Shown here: piece after piece, positions 50,152 to 59,073 of the stretch
Numbering within the stretch: position 1 is the stretch's first letter
Layout of the letters: every line of letters begins with the position of its first letter
Source: Maritimibacter sp.
Lineage (GTDB): Bacteria; Pseudomonadota; Alphaproteobacteria; Rhodobacterales; Rhodobacteraceae
Length of the DNA stretch: 59,074 nt
Assembly (NCBI GenBank): GCA_002701395.1
Contig: NZVC01000021.1
Span: forward strand, 1 to 59,074
Direction of reading: 5' to 3'
The notes under the pieces: model-generated
The model's database searches: none
What the model was told of the DNA's origin: nothing
What the model saw: only the letters and a program-made list of their open reading frames with translations
Position numbers and translations under genes: made by a program

Positions 50152-51153
50152 ATGACCGACCAATGCCGCTGGGGCATCATGGCCACCGGCCTGATCGCCG
50201 ACCTGTTTGCCGCCGACCTGACGCTTGCGGGCCTGCCCGTCTCGGCGGTCGGGTCGCGCTCTGCCGGGAAGGCCGACGCCTTTGCCGCCAAGCACGGCAT
50301 TCCCACCGCGCACAGCAGCTACGAGGATCTGGTGGCCGACCCGGATGTGGACGTCATCTACGTCGCCACGCCGCACCCGTTCCACGTCGAGGGCGCCAAG
50401 CTGGCGCTGAACGCGGGCAAGCACGTCCTGATCGAGAAACCCTTCGCGATGAACGCCCGCGAGGCGCGCGAGATCGTCGCCCTTGCCGAAGCGAAGAACC
50501 TGCTGGTGATGGAAGCGATGTGGACCCGCTTCCTTCCCCATATGGTGCGCCTGCGTGAAATCCTGTCAGAGGGCACGCTGGGCGAGATCCACTCGCTTTG
50601 GGCCGACCATTCTCAGGCGCTTCCGGACGATCCGAACCACCGGCTGAACGCGATGGAACTGGGCGGCGGCGCGCTGCTGGATCTTGGTATCTACCCGGTG
50701 TCCTTCGCGCATGACGTGCTGGGCCCGCCTGCCGAGGTTCAGGCGTTGGCGCGGTTCAAGGACACCGGCGCCGATGCCGAAGTGGCGATGGTGATGCGCC
50801 ACGCCTCGGGCGCGCTGTCGCAGTTGGTGTGCACCAGCGACTATCAGGGGTCCAACGCGGCCCGCATCGTCGGCGCGAAGGCGATCCTTGAACTGGACGG
50901 CGTGTGGTACTCGCCCACCACGTTCCGCGTGCGGACCCACGCGGGCGACGAGATCGAGACCTGCGACATCCCGGTCGAGGGACGCGGGATGCAGTACCAA
51001 GCGCACGCCTTTCAGGATGCGGTTCAGGCCGGGAAACGCGCCGTCGACCTGATGACGCCCGAGGGCACGGTCGAGGTCATGCAGACGATGGACACCATCC
51101 GCGACCGCATCGGCCTGCGCTATGCCGCCGACGACGAAAACGCGACCGCGTAA
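50152..51153 (+). CDS. Gfo/Idh/MocA-family NAD(P)-dependent oxidoreductase
   Basis: A 333-residue dehydrogenase of the Gfo/Idh/MocA family (dimeric dihydrodiol/xylose dehydrogenase-like subgroup). It begins with a Rossmann fold (WGIMATGLIADLFAADLT), keeps the catalytic Lys in LIEKPFAMN near residue 97, and has the GGGALLDLGIYPVSFA segment with the conserved active-site Tyr. It would oxidise a sugar, inositol or diol. AAGGA precedes the ATG at 50152. It stands alone between the FGE remnant and the LOV gene; a link to the carbohydrate cassette at left is possible but unproven. Confidence 0.88.
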   Translation: MTDQCRWGIMATGLIADLFAADLTLAGLPVSAVGSRSAGKADAFAAKHGIPTAHSSYEDLVADPDVDVIYVATPHPFHVEGAKLALNAGKHVLIEKPFAMNAREAREIVALAEAKNLLVMEAMWTRFLPHMVRLREILSEGTLGEIHSLWADHSQALPDDPNHRLNAMELGGGALLDLGIYPVSFAHDVLGPPAEVQALARFKDTGADAEVAMVMRHASGALSQLVCTSDYQGSNAARIVGAKAILELDGVWYSPTTFRVRTHAGDEIETCDIPVEGRGMQYQAHAFQDAVQAGKRAVDLMTPEGTVEVMQTMDTIRDRIGLRYAADDENATA

Positions 51154-51314
51154 AAGGTTGTCGCGCTTGCCGATCCCGCCTGCCGACCCCGGCGGGCGGC
51201 CCCACGCCAGCAGCCGCGGACTGGACGTCAGACGGGTGAAACGGATAAAATTTCGCGTCAGCCTTGCTTCGGGTGGACTCGAGTACAAATTGTAACGTCC
51301 AGCGAACGGGGTCG
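51154..51314 (+). other. Leader region of the LOV-kinase operon
   Basis: About 160 bp with no gene. The part at 51240-51300 is AT-richer (AACGGATAAAATTTCG, ACAAATTGTAACG) and is the likely promoter region of the LOV gene. No clear sigma-70 or extracytoplasmic-function sigma consensus pair could be assigned. Confidence 0.35.
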
Positions 51315-51887
51315 ATGCCCGTCAGCAAACGGGGATATCGCCTAGGGATGAAGGACCAGCCACTGCCGCAGCGCCTTGCGGACTACATTCGCCAGTCTGG
51401 CGTGGCGCTTGCCATGTCCGACACCTCGGAGGACGCGCCACTGGTTCTTGTGAACGACGCCTTCTGCGATCTGACCGGCTACGATCAGGCGGACGTCCTG
51501 AACCAGAACTGCCGCTTTCTTCAGGGCAGCGACACCACCGAGGAGATGCGGCAGCCCCTGCACGATTTCGTTCACGGCAAAGGCGACGACAACGGCAGGT
51601 TCCCGATCCTGAATTACCGCAAGGATGGGTCCGCGTTCCACAACTATGTCTTCATGACCCGGCTGCGGGATGACGAGAACGTGGTGCGCTACATTCTCGC
51701 GTCGCAGTTCGACATGAGCTCTGCGCTGTTGCGGTCCAAGATCACCACCAACGATGAAAAGCTGCGCCACGCGCTGTCCGACGTCGAGCAGATCGGGCGT
51801 GAATTCGGGCTGGCCATGATGGGTTCGGCCAAGCTACTTGCCGATTCCGTTGCCACGATGGCTAAACTGTCGATGCGTGAGGCCTGA
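51315..51887 (+). CDS. Short LOV-domain blue-light photoreceptor
   Basis: A flavin-binding LOV (PAS-type) protein of 190 residues. The LOV core runs from DYIRQSGVALAMSD to the C-terminal YILASQFDMS. The photoactive Cys lies in NQNCRFLQG (Cys66 counted from 51315), which forms the light-induced adduct with FMN. A C-terminal helical tail (about 135-190) follows, without an output domain, as in short LOV proteins such as that of Rhodobacter sphaeroides. The start is uncertain: ATG at 51315, or ATG at 51348, which better matches relatives. It lies 27 bp before the kinase gene, presumably in one operon. Confidence 0.87.
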   Translation: MPVSKRGYRLGMKDQPLPQRLADYIRQSGVALAMSDTSEDAPLVLVNDAFCDLTGYDQADVLNQNCRFLQGSDTTEEMRQPLHDFVHGKGDDNGRFPILNYRKDGSAFHNYVFMTRLRDDENVVRYILASQFDMSSALLRSKITTNDEKLRHALSDVEQIGREFGLAMMGSAKLLADSVATMAKLSMREA

Positions 51888-51914
51888 GCAGGCCGCTTGA
51901 GTTTGAGTTAAACG

Positions 51915-54900
51915 ATGAAAGACGACGAAAAGTCAGAACAGACCGCTGAAACGTCGGCGGAGAACAGCCTAGAAACGGAACGGCTTTGCATCGTGGGCAT
52001 CGGTGCTTCGGCCGGTGGGCTGGAAGCCATCCGCGAAATGCTGGCGGGCGCCCCGACCGACGCCAACCTTGCCTATGTGGTCATCCAGCACCTTGACCCG
52101 AACCACGAAAGCCTGCTGGCCGAACTTCTGTCACGCCACACAGACCTGACGGTCAAACAGGTATCGGGCGGCGAGAAGATCCGCGCGGGCAACGTCTATA
52201 TCATCCCGCCCGGCGTCGGTCTGTCGGTGTCGCAGGGTGTGCTGGATCTGACCGATTTTGCCCAGCCGCGCGGGCTGCGCCGCCCGATCGACGATTTCTT
52301 CGAAAGCCTCGCGTTGGATCAGGGCCGCTTCGGCGCTTGCGTCATCCTGTCTGGCACCGGCGCCGACGGCAGCGCGGGCCTTCGGGCGATCAAGGAACAC
52401 GGCGGGCTGTGCGTGGTGCAGGATCCCCGCACGGCGAAATACGACGGCATGCCGACCTCGGCGCAGAACACCGGGATGGTCGACCTTGTGCGGCGCCCGT
52501 CCGAGATCGTCGACGCGATCCAGCAGTACTATGCCCATTCCTTCGTCGACACCGCCGATGCCAAGCTGGCCAACACGATCGAAGAGAACCTCAACGACAT
52601 CTGCGCCGTGGTGCGGAATTTCGTGGGGCATGACTTTTCCGGCTACAAGCAGTCCACGCTGATCCGCCGCGTGCAGCGCCGGGTGCAGGTGCTGGATCTG
52701 GACGACGCCGAACAATACCTGCAGCACATCCGGTCGGACCCCAGCGAATGCGAGCTGCTGTTCCGCGACCTGCTGATCAACGTCACGCGCTTCTTCCGCG
52801 ACCCCGAGCACTTCAAGGTGCTGCGAGAGACCGCGATCCGCCCGATGGTGCAGAACGCCGGCAACGAGGACGAAATCCGCGTCTGGGTGCCCGGCTGTTC
52901 CAGCGGCGAGGAAGCCTATTCCATCGCGATGCTGTTCGCCGACGAGTGCCGGGCGCAGAAGCGGTCGGTCAACATCCAGATCTTCGCCACCGACATCGAC
53001 GAGCAGATGCTCAGGATTGCCCGCGAAGGGTCCTATGCGCAGGCGGCGCTGGCCGACATCCCCGAGGCCATGCGCGACGCCTATACCATCGCGCGGGACG
53101 GCCGGTTTCAGGTCTCTGCCAAGATCCGCGACATGATCCGCTTTTCGGTGCACAGCATCGTGCGCGATCCGCCGTTCTCAAGCATCGACCTGCTGTCCTG
53201 CCGCAACCTGCTGATCTATTTCGGCGACCAGTTGCAACGGTCGGCGATGCCGATCTTCCACTATGCGATCAAGCCCGGCGGCGTCCTGTTCCTTGGCCCG
53301 TCCGAGACGGTTGGCCGTTTCGACCACGCGTTTCAGGCGATCGACCAAAGCGCCCGCGTGTTCCGCCGCAACAACAGCCGCCCCGAGTATCCGCTGCACC
53401 TGCGCGGGCAGAACAGTTCGGATTCGAACGGCAACCGCCTGCGCCCGAAACACGACGCCGCGCCGTCGAAGCGGTTGGAATGGGGCGACGGCGGCGCGAC
53501 CGACCGCATTCTGGCCGCCTACGCACCGGCGACGTTGCGGGTGACCTCGGCGGGCGAGATTCTGAAGACGTCGGGACGGCTGGGCAAGTATCTGGAATTC
53601 AGCAACGGCGAGGACGGGAACCAGTTCGCCCCCGCCGTCGCACGCCCCGGCGTCCGCGAGGCGATCTCGGCCATCGTGCGGCAGGTCAGCCGCAGCAAAC
53701 GGCGCACGATCTCGCAGGATCTGACGGCGCAGTCCGAGTTCGGCAGCCAGTCCTTCGACCTGATCGCCGAGCCGCTGAACGACGGGACCTTCCTGCTGAT
53801 CTTCCGCGAACGCGACCGCTTTCAGCATGCGGATGACGACGATTTCGAATCCGTGGTGCCGATGGACAGCCATGTCCAAAGCCTTGAGGACGAGCTGCGC
53901 TCGACCCGTGTCCGGCTGCACACGACGGTTGAAGAGCTTGAGACCGCGAACGAGGAACTGAAAAGCTCGAACGAAGAAATGATGTCGATGAACGAAGAGC
54001 TTCAGTCGACAAACGAAGAGCTGTCCACCGTCAACGACGAGCTCAAAAGCAAGGTCGACGAGCTGTCCGTCGCGAACTCGGACCTATCCAACTTCTTCGC
54101 ATCCACCGCCCTGCCCCTTGTGGTCGTCGGCGCGGACCTGTCGATCCGCAACTACACCGACGCGATCCTCAGCATCTATCCCTTCCGCAACACCGACCGC
54201 GGCCGCCCGCTGAACGAGGTGACAAGCACCCTGCGGCAGGACGAGGAAATGCTGGAAGCGACGCGCGACGTGATCCGCGACGGCGAGATCCGGCACCTGC
54301 GCGTCTGGGACCGCGCCGAGGAACGGACTTGGTCGCTGGTGGTGACCCCGTACAAATCCCGCGATGGCAGTCTGGACGGCGCCACGCTTGTCTTCAGCGA
54401 GGTCACCGACGCCATCCGTCTTGAGGACGCGCTGGAACAGGAAGGCGAACGGCTGCGGCTGGCGCTGGACGTGTCCAGCCTGTCGGTCTGGGAATGCAAT
54501 CCGCGGGCCAAGACGATTTCCTTCGACGCGACCGGCGCGGTGCTGATGGGGCTGGACGATGAAACCATGCCCGTCACGACCTTCTTCGACTGCGTTCACG
54601 AAGACGACCGCGAGCGCGTCGAAAAGGAATTCCGCGCGCTGACCGACAATGGCGACGAGATCGACATCACCTTCCGCATCGACACAGGTGGCGCCCGCAA
54701 CCCGTTCGTTCAGGTGATCGGCAAGCGGATGCACAGCCGTCGCGAAATGCGCATCCTTGGCGTCGTGTTCGATGTCACCAAGGAACAGGAAGACCGCGAC
54801 ATCCGCGAGATGATGCTGCGCGAGATGAACCACCGGGTGAAGAACATGTTCTCGGTCATCTCGGGCATCGTGCGCATCGTCGGTCGGCAGGCGCCGTCGG

Positions 54901-55376
54901 TCCCCGATCTGGTGGACGGCATCCAGCGCCGCGTCGACGCGCTGGCGCGGTCCCACGATCTGACCCAGCGGGCACCGTCGAAGGCCTCGCTGACGCTGAA
55001 CGACGTGGTGCGCGCCTCTCTCGAGCCGTATTCGGATCATTCGGAAATCGACATCGACGGCCCGCCCGTCCCGGTCACCAGTCAGGAACTGACCGCGCTG
55101 TCGCTTTTGCTGCACGAATGGGCCACCAACGCGGCCAAGTACGGGGTCCTGGGGCCGAAGGACGGTAGGCTTTCCGTGACATGGAAAGACAACCTTCCGG
55201 AAAATGTCGTTTTGACGTGGAACGAAAATCACTCGGCGGAAGTTATTGAGTCCGAGGAGACCGCCGGGTTCGGTTCGACGCTGCTTCAGCTGTCGGCCGC
55301 GCAACTTAACGGTCGGATCGAAACGGATAAAACAGAGACCGCGCGAAGGATGACCTTGACCTATGTCCCAAACTGA
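51915..55376 (+). CDS. Hybrid CheB-CheR-PAS sensor histidine kinase (HWE/HisKA_2 type)
   Basis: An 1153-residue cytoplasmic protein. Residues 23-200 form a CheB methylesterase-like domain with triad Ser32 (GASAGG), His59 and Asp151. Residues about 220-490 are a CheR methyltransferase domain (SAM motif VWVPGCSSGEEAYS). A coiled coil with repeated ELxSxNEE heptads lies at about 655-720, followed by two PAS domains (about 725-830 and 850-960). The kinase core has His973 in NHRVKN, the N-box HEWATNAAKYGVL and GFGSTLLQL. AAACG precedes the ATG. Neither a receiver nor a membrane segment is present. The LOV protein upstream and receiver downstream suggest a phosphorelay. Confidence 0.9.
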   Translation: MKDDEKSEQTAETSAENSLETERLCIVGIGASAGGLEAIREMLAGAPTDANLAYVVIQHLDPNHESLLAELLSRHTDLTVKQVSGGEKIRAGNVYIIPPGVGLSVSQGVLDLTDFAQPRGLRRPIDDFFESLALDQGRFGACVILSGTGADGSAGLRAIKEHGGLCVVQDPRTAKYDGMPTSAQNTGMVDLVRRPSEIVDAIQQYYAHSFVDTADAKLANTIEENLNDICAVVRNFVGHDFSGYKQSTLIRRVQRRVQVLDLDDAEQYLQHIRSDPSECELLFRDLLINVTRFFRDPEHFKVLRETAIRPMVQNAGNEDEIRVWVPGCSSGEEAYSIAMLFADECRAQKRSVNIQIFATDIDEQMLRIAREGSYAQAALADIPEAMRDAYTIARDGRFQVSAKIRDMIRFSVHSIVRDPPFSSIDLLSCRNLLIYFGDQLQRSAMPIFHYAIKPGGVLFLGPSETVGRFDHAFQAIDQSARVFRRNNSRPEYPLHLRGQNSSDSNGNRLRPKHDAAPSKRLEWGDGGATDRILAAYAPATLRVTSAGEILKTSGRLGKYLEFSNGEDGNQFAPAVARPGVREAISAIVRQVSRSKRRTISQDLTAQSEFGSQSFDLIAEPLNDGTFLLIFRERDRFQHADDDDFESVVPMDSHVQSLEDELRSTRVRLHTTVEELETANEELKSSNEEMMSMNEELQSTNEELSTVNDELKSKVDELSVANSDLSNFFASTALPLVVVGADLSIRNYTDAILSIYPFRNTDRGRPLNEVTSTLRQDEEMLEATRDVIRDGEIRHLRVWDRAEERTWSLVVTPYKSRDGSLDGATLVFSEVTDAIRLEDALEQEGERLRLALDVSSLSVWECNPRAKTISFDATGAVLMGLDDETMPVTTFFDCVHEDDRERVEKEFRALTDNGDEIDITFRIDTGGARNPFVQVIGKRMHSRREMRILGVVFDVTKEQEDRDIREMMLREMNHRVKNMFSVISGIVRIVGRQAPSVPDLVDGIQRRVDALARSHDLTQRAPSKASLTLNDVVRASLEPYSDHSEIDIDGPPVPVTSQELTALSLLLHEWATNAAKYGVLGPKDGRLSVTWKDNLPENVVLTWNENHSAEVIESEETAGFGSTLLQLSAAQLNGRIETDKTETARRMTLTYVPN

Positions 55377-55740
55377 AAACACTGCTGGTTCTCGGCATAA
55401 GGTCATGATTTGCGAAGACGAATTCATCGTCGCGCTGGATCTGAAACTGATGCTCGAAGATTTCGGCTTCGAGGTTCTGGGCCCCTTCAGCGAAGTGTCG
55501 GCGGCCTCCGAGTTCGTGAAAGACACCCGCCCCGATGTCGCGCTGCTGGACGTCAACCTGCGCGACGGTCAGGTCTTCCCGCTGGCCGACACTTTGGCCG
55601 AAAAGGGCGTCCCGATGGTGTTCCACTCGGGCCACGTCGACGACAGCGAAATCCGGGAACGCTATCCCGAAGCGGCAAGCTGCAAGAAGCCGGTGAACAC
55701 CGAGGGCCTGAAGAACGCGCTTTTTCAGTCCGTGGCCTGA
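55363..55740 (+). CDS. Single-domain response regulator
   Basis: A 125-residue receiver protein without output domain. The acidic pair is in ICEDE (near residues 18-20), the phosphoacceptor is Asp63 in ALLDVNL, the switch Ser is in FHSG and the Lys is in CKKP (Lys109). The start codon lies inside the last codons of the kinase gene (14-bp overlap), so the two are translationally coupled and the kinase is its likely phosphodonor. It resembles receivers paired with HWE kinases. The output target would be another protein, not DNA. Confidence 0.9.
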   Translation: MSQTENTAGSRHKVMICEDEFIVALDLKLMLEDFGFEVLGPFSEVSAASEFVKDTRPDVALLDVNLRDGQVFPLADTLAEKGVPMVFHSGHVDDSEIRERYPEAASCKKPVNTEGLKNALFQSVA

Positions 55741-55873
55741 GCCCGCGGGCGCTTTGGGGGCGTCCGGACGTTGGCTTGAGCTTTCCAAAGCCAGCTAGGC
55801 ACGGCGCGAGGGTCGATCCATGGTACTTGCGTACATGTCCCTGTAAATCCCGCAGCAGCAACTTCGCGGTTCC

Positions 55874-55902
55874 GAATGCGGAATCGCGAAGAGACCGCAT
55901 TC
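55874..55902. terminator. Hairpin between the receiver gene and the RTX gene
   Basis: A perfect 8-bp stem GAATGCGG/CCGCATTC with a 13-base loop in the 226-bp convergent gap. There is no strong U-tract, so this is tentative. Confidence 0.35.
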
Positions 55903-55966
55903 TCGACCCCATCCTGTCTAGAGGCGAGACCGGCGCAAACTGGCCTCGCCATCCAAACCTTCTTCG

Positions 55967-57692
55967 TCAGACAAAGTTCCAGGAAGACGCGTCTGCTTCA
56001 ATGGCCGCCACGTCCGTATGACCTTCGAAGACAATGAAGCGCGAAGGGGTAAGCTGGATCGCTACATCCCCCGACCAAGCCGTCGTGAACGTCAGGTCAC
56101 CGGCAGAGCTGTAACCGAAGTCTATAAGGTCAAGCGTGTCGGTTCCCACTTCGTAGTCGGTGATGAACTCTGCAACAAAGGTGGTTTCTTCACCGAACGT
56201 GAACTCGAAGACGTCGGCGCCATCGCGACCGCTAAGCTGATCGGCACCTTCGCCTCCGATCAGTTTGTCGTTGCCAGCGCCGCCAACAAGGACATCTTCC
56301 CCGCTTTCACCACGGATGGTATCATCGCCGGAGCCCACCACGATCGCATCATCGCCGCCGCCAGCGAAAATCTCGGTCGCTCCAGTGTCTGTGGAGATGA
56401 AACGATCGTCTGCGTCAGTAAGGTTGTGGACCGGGTTCGTCGCGATCAGCCCATAGGTGCGCGCGAATTCGGTCGCGACGATATCGCCCGGCAGCAGATC
56501 GCTTTGCGACAGGCCTTCCAACACGATGAACCTACCGCTCCCAAGGTCGATGGCGTCCCCTTCTGCAACGGTGATGAAGCTTAGGCTCCCCGGATCCGTA
56601 ATACCGAACCCGGAAAGCTCGATAATATCTTCGCCGGGCGTGAAGTCGGTGACGAAGTCGGCAGTGAAGCCCCCGACCTGGAAATCCCCCGCCGAGAAGG
56701 CGAACATATCGCTCCCCTCACCGCCGGTTAGATTGTCAGCACCCAAACCACCGATGATGGTGTCGTTGCCAGAGCCTGCGAGAACGACGTCGTCCCCTGC
56801 ACCGGAGGACACCATGTCGTCACCGGCGCTGGTGGCGATGACGTCGTCGCCGCCGTCTCCATAAACGCGATTGGGTCCAGCATCTTCAGTGATGAACCGT
56901 TCTCCGGCGGGTGTCAGTTGACTTGCCGCTGGTCCAGCTAGAACAACGGTCGTTTCTCCGTTGACCGAAGACACCTCGAAAGTCTCGCCGGAGAAGTCTC
57001 CTTCAAGCGTCAGCACGCTTTCAGGCGTCCCGTCACCATTTGCGTCGAAAGACAGGATGGCCGAGCCCGCCACGACCGTGACGTCGTTCGGAGACAGACT
57101 TGCCTCCTGCAGCACGATGGCATCCCCCGTGCCGAAGTCGCTGACGGTATCGCCGTCGAAGTCGGACAGGCTGCCGGAGATCGTGTCATTCGATCCCTGA
57201 AGCTCAAAGTACTCGGTGTCTCCCGATGCTGATAGGTCGTCGCTCTCAGGCGTCCCGAGGACATAGGTGGACCCCGTCGGTGCAACAGTCACTACAACCT
57301 CGGCGGTGCTGATCTGCCCCTCGTCATCATCTATGACGTAAAAGAACCTGTCGGACCCAACGAAGCCGGGCATCGGAACGTACTCGATCATACCGGCTGC
57401 CGTGATCTCAGCCGATCCGAAAAGCGGCGCCGCAACACTGACGAGCGAGATGGGCCCACCCTCGGGGTCACTATCATTTCCCAGCACGTCGATGACGATA
57501 GCGGCGCCTTCCGCAGTGTCCGCCCGATCATCAATTCCTTGAGGCGCCAAGTTGGGTACATCGTCGTTCAGGATAGTGTGTATTGCCGTCTGGCCGGTTG
57601 GGTCGATGGAAACGTTTGTCCGATCCGTCGACACGAGTTCTACGCCGACGTCTTCATCGCTCTCGAAGGCAGTGTCACCGGTTACAGAGACA
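55967..57692 (-). pseudogene. RTX calcium-binding adhesin-like gene, 5' part cut off by the IS element
   Basis: The 3' part of a large exported protein gene. From the IS junction it begins in the middle of a Calx-beta repeat (VSVTGDTAFESDEDVGVELV to TILNDD), then a cadherin/VCBS-like domain (GNDSDPEGGPISL, FVGSDRFFYVIDDDEG) and a further beta domain. Two clusters of RTX nonapeptides follow (GGDDVIATSAGDD to GGLGADNLTGGEGSD, and GGGDDAIVVGSGDD to GGEGADQLSG). The last residues resemble RTX C-termini used by type I secretion. Codons to the right of 57692 belong to the IS, so no natural start remains; the true N-terminus lies beyond the window. Confidence 0.85.
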
Positions 57693-57719
57693 GGTCGTGT
57701 CTCGGAAGTGGTGGAAATT
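57693..57719 (+). repeat. Left terminal inverted repeat of the IS
   Basis: It pairs with 59047-59073 in inverted orientation, mismatching at 3 of 27 positions. Its outer end coincides with the point where the RTX protein similarity stops. Confidence 0.85.
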
Positions 57720-57792
57720 GAAAGGCAGCGTAATCTCCGGGTGACTTGCAACCCACCCAACCGGCGGCGCCAACCGCCAGGGAGATCACGCT

Positions 57793-58929
57793 ATGAACGA
57801 GATTACCGACACTACGAGCTTTGCGCCACCGGCTGACGAGGCGGGTTTCGACCCGATCGAGGATCGCCTTCGGGCGAATGTCCGGGCCACGATCGAGGCG
57901 ATGTTCGAAGAAGAGCTCGAGGCTTTCATCGGTCGTTGCCGCTATGGCCGCGGGGACGGTGTGCAGAAGGGATACCGTCATGGGCACCGCGAGCGGCAGC
58001 TCACTGGCACCTTCGGCACCGAGACGGTGCGGGTTCCGCGCGCCCGGATCGAAGACGAAGCGGGCAAGGTCACCGAGTGGCGCTCAGAGGCGCTGCCACG
58101 CTACAGGCGGCTGACGAAGAAGGCGGAGGCCCTGATCGCGGCGGTCTACCTGGCGGGCACCAACACCCGGCGCGTCAAGCGGGCGCTGTTTGGCCTGTGC
58201 GAAGGCGCCGTGAGCAAGGACGTGGTGAGCCGGGCCTGGCGGAAGGTGAAGGTCGACTGGGACGCCTGGTCCGACCGGAGCCTGGCCGATGAGGACATCG
58301 TCCGGCTCATTCTGGACGGCACCGTCATCAAGACTCGGCTGGACCGCAAGGCCACGAACATCTCGGTGCTGGCGGCGATTGGAGTGCGCCGTGACGGGCA
58401 GAAGGTGCTGCTTTCCATACGAAACATGGGGGGCGAGAGCACCGCGGCCTGGAGCCAGTTCCTGTCCGATCTCGATGCGCGCGGCCTGAAGCAGCCCGAG
58501 TTCGTCATCGTCGACGGCGCTCCGGGCCTCGAAGCCGCCCTTGTCTCTCTCTGGGGCGATGACCTGCCGGTCCAGCGCTGCACTGTTCACAAGCACAGGA
58601 ACCTCCTGGCGCATGCCCCCAAGCGCCTCCACGACGAACTGACCGAGGACTATCGCGACATGATCTATGCAGACACCGCCGCCGGGATCGAGCTCAGGCG
58701 GAAGATGTTCCTGCGCAAATGGCGCCTCAAGTGCCGCGCAGTCGCCGACAGCCTCGAGGAAGCCGGTGATCGCCTCTTCAGCTTCACCCGCCTCGATCAA
58801 TCGGCCCGCACCACAAACGCGATAGAGCGCCTGAACGAGGAATTCCGCCGTCGGATCAAGACCCAGGCCGTGCTGCCCTGCGCCGAGACCGTGCCGATGC
58901 TGCTCTGGGCCCTGTTGGCCTCCGGGTAG
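57793..58929 (+). CDS. IS256-family transposase with premature TAG stop
   Basis: A 378-residue DDE transposase of the Mutator/IS256 family. The catalytic triad appears as Asp in LILDGTVIKTR, Asp in VIVDGAPGLEAAL and Glu in TTNAIERLNEEFRRRIKTQ, with the CTVHKHRNLL motif between. The frame stops at TAG 58927-58929. Reading on in the same frame gives 25 more residues (IQMRTVDGWQTLSQRL and further) to TGA at 59005-59007, which is the normal C-terminus. The TAG probably replaced CAG (Gln). The copy may thus be defective, or active if the C-terminal tail is dispensable. Confidence 0.88.
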   Translation: MNEITDTTSFAPPADEAGFDPIEDRLRANVRATIEAMFEEELEAFIGRCRYGRGDGVQKGYRHGHRERQLTGTFGTETVRVPRARIEDEAGKVTEWRSEALPRYRRLTKKAEALIAAVYLAGTNTRRVKRALFGLCEGAVSKDVVSRAWRKVKVDWDAWSDRSLADEDIVRLILDGTVIKTRLDRKATNISVLAAIGVRRDGQKVLLSIRNMGGESTAAWSQFLSDLDARGLKQPEFVIVDGAPGLEAALVSLWGDDLPVQRCTVHKHRNLLAHAPKRLHDELTEDYRDMIYADTAAGIELRRKMFLRKWRLKCRAVADSLEEAGDRLFSFTRLDQSARTTNAIERLNEEFRRRIKTQAVLPCAETVPMLLWALLASG

Positions 58930-59046
58930 ATCCAGATGCGCACGGTCGACGGCTGGCAAACCCTCTCTCAGCGCCTCGAGCCGATGGCACTTGACCTCGC
59001 AGCCTGAACGGAGCCAATTTCACGAGCCCGGAGCAGGCTGCCAGGT

Positions 59047-59073
59047 AATTTCCACCACATTCGCGACACGACC
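59047..59073 (-). repeat. Right terminal inverted repeat of the IS
   Basis: Inverted copy of 57693-57719. Only one base of the window lies beyond it, which fits a sequence that ends at a repeated element. Confidence 0.85.

Larger units (their letters stand above)
57693..59073 (+). mobile_element. IS256-family insertion sequence
   Basis: About 1.38 kb bounded by 27-bp inverted repeats (57693-57719 and 59047-59073), of which 24 positions match. They begin GGTCGTGTC and end GTGGTGGAAATT. It encodes one Mutator/IS256-type transposase on the plus strand. It sits inside the RTX adhesin gene. The left flank is ACAGAGACA; the right flank is outside the window, so the expected 8-9 bp target duplication cannot be verified. 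Confidence 0.88.

Noticed and set aside
49873..50541. The 222-codon minus-strand frame as a complete gene
   Set aside because: Only its last 40-45 codons resemble a protein family; the remainder is antisense to the Gfo/Idh gene.
24826..58929. The two in-frame TAG codons (24826 and 58927) as a sign of stop-codon recoding
   Set aside because: Only two cases are seen, both in dispensable genes (a decayed RTX gene and a transposon), and the RTX gene also has a frameshift. Ordinary loss-of-function mutation is simpler.
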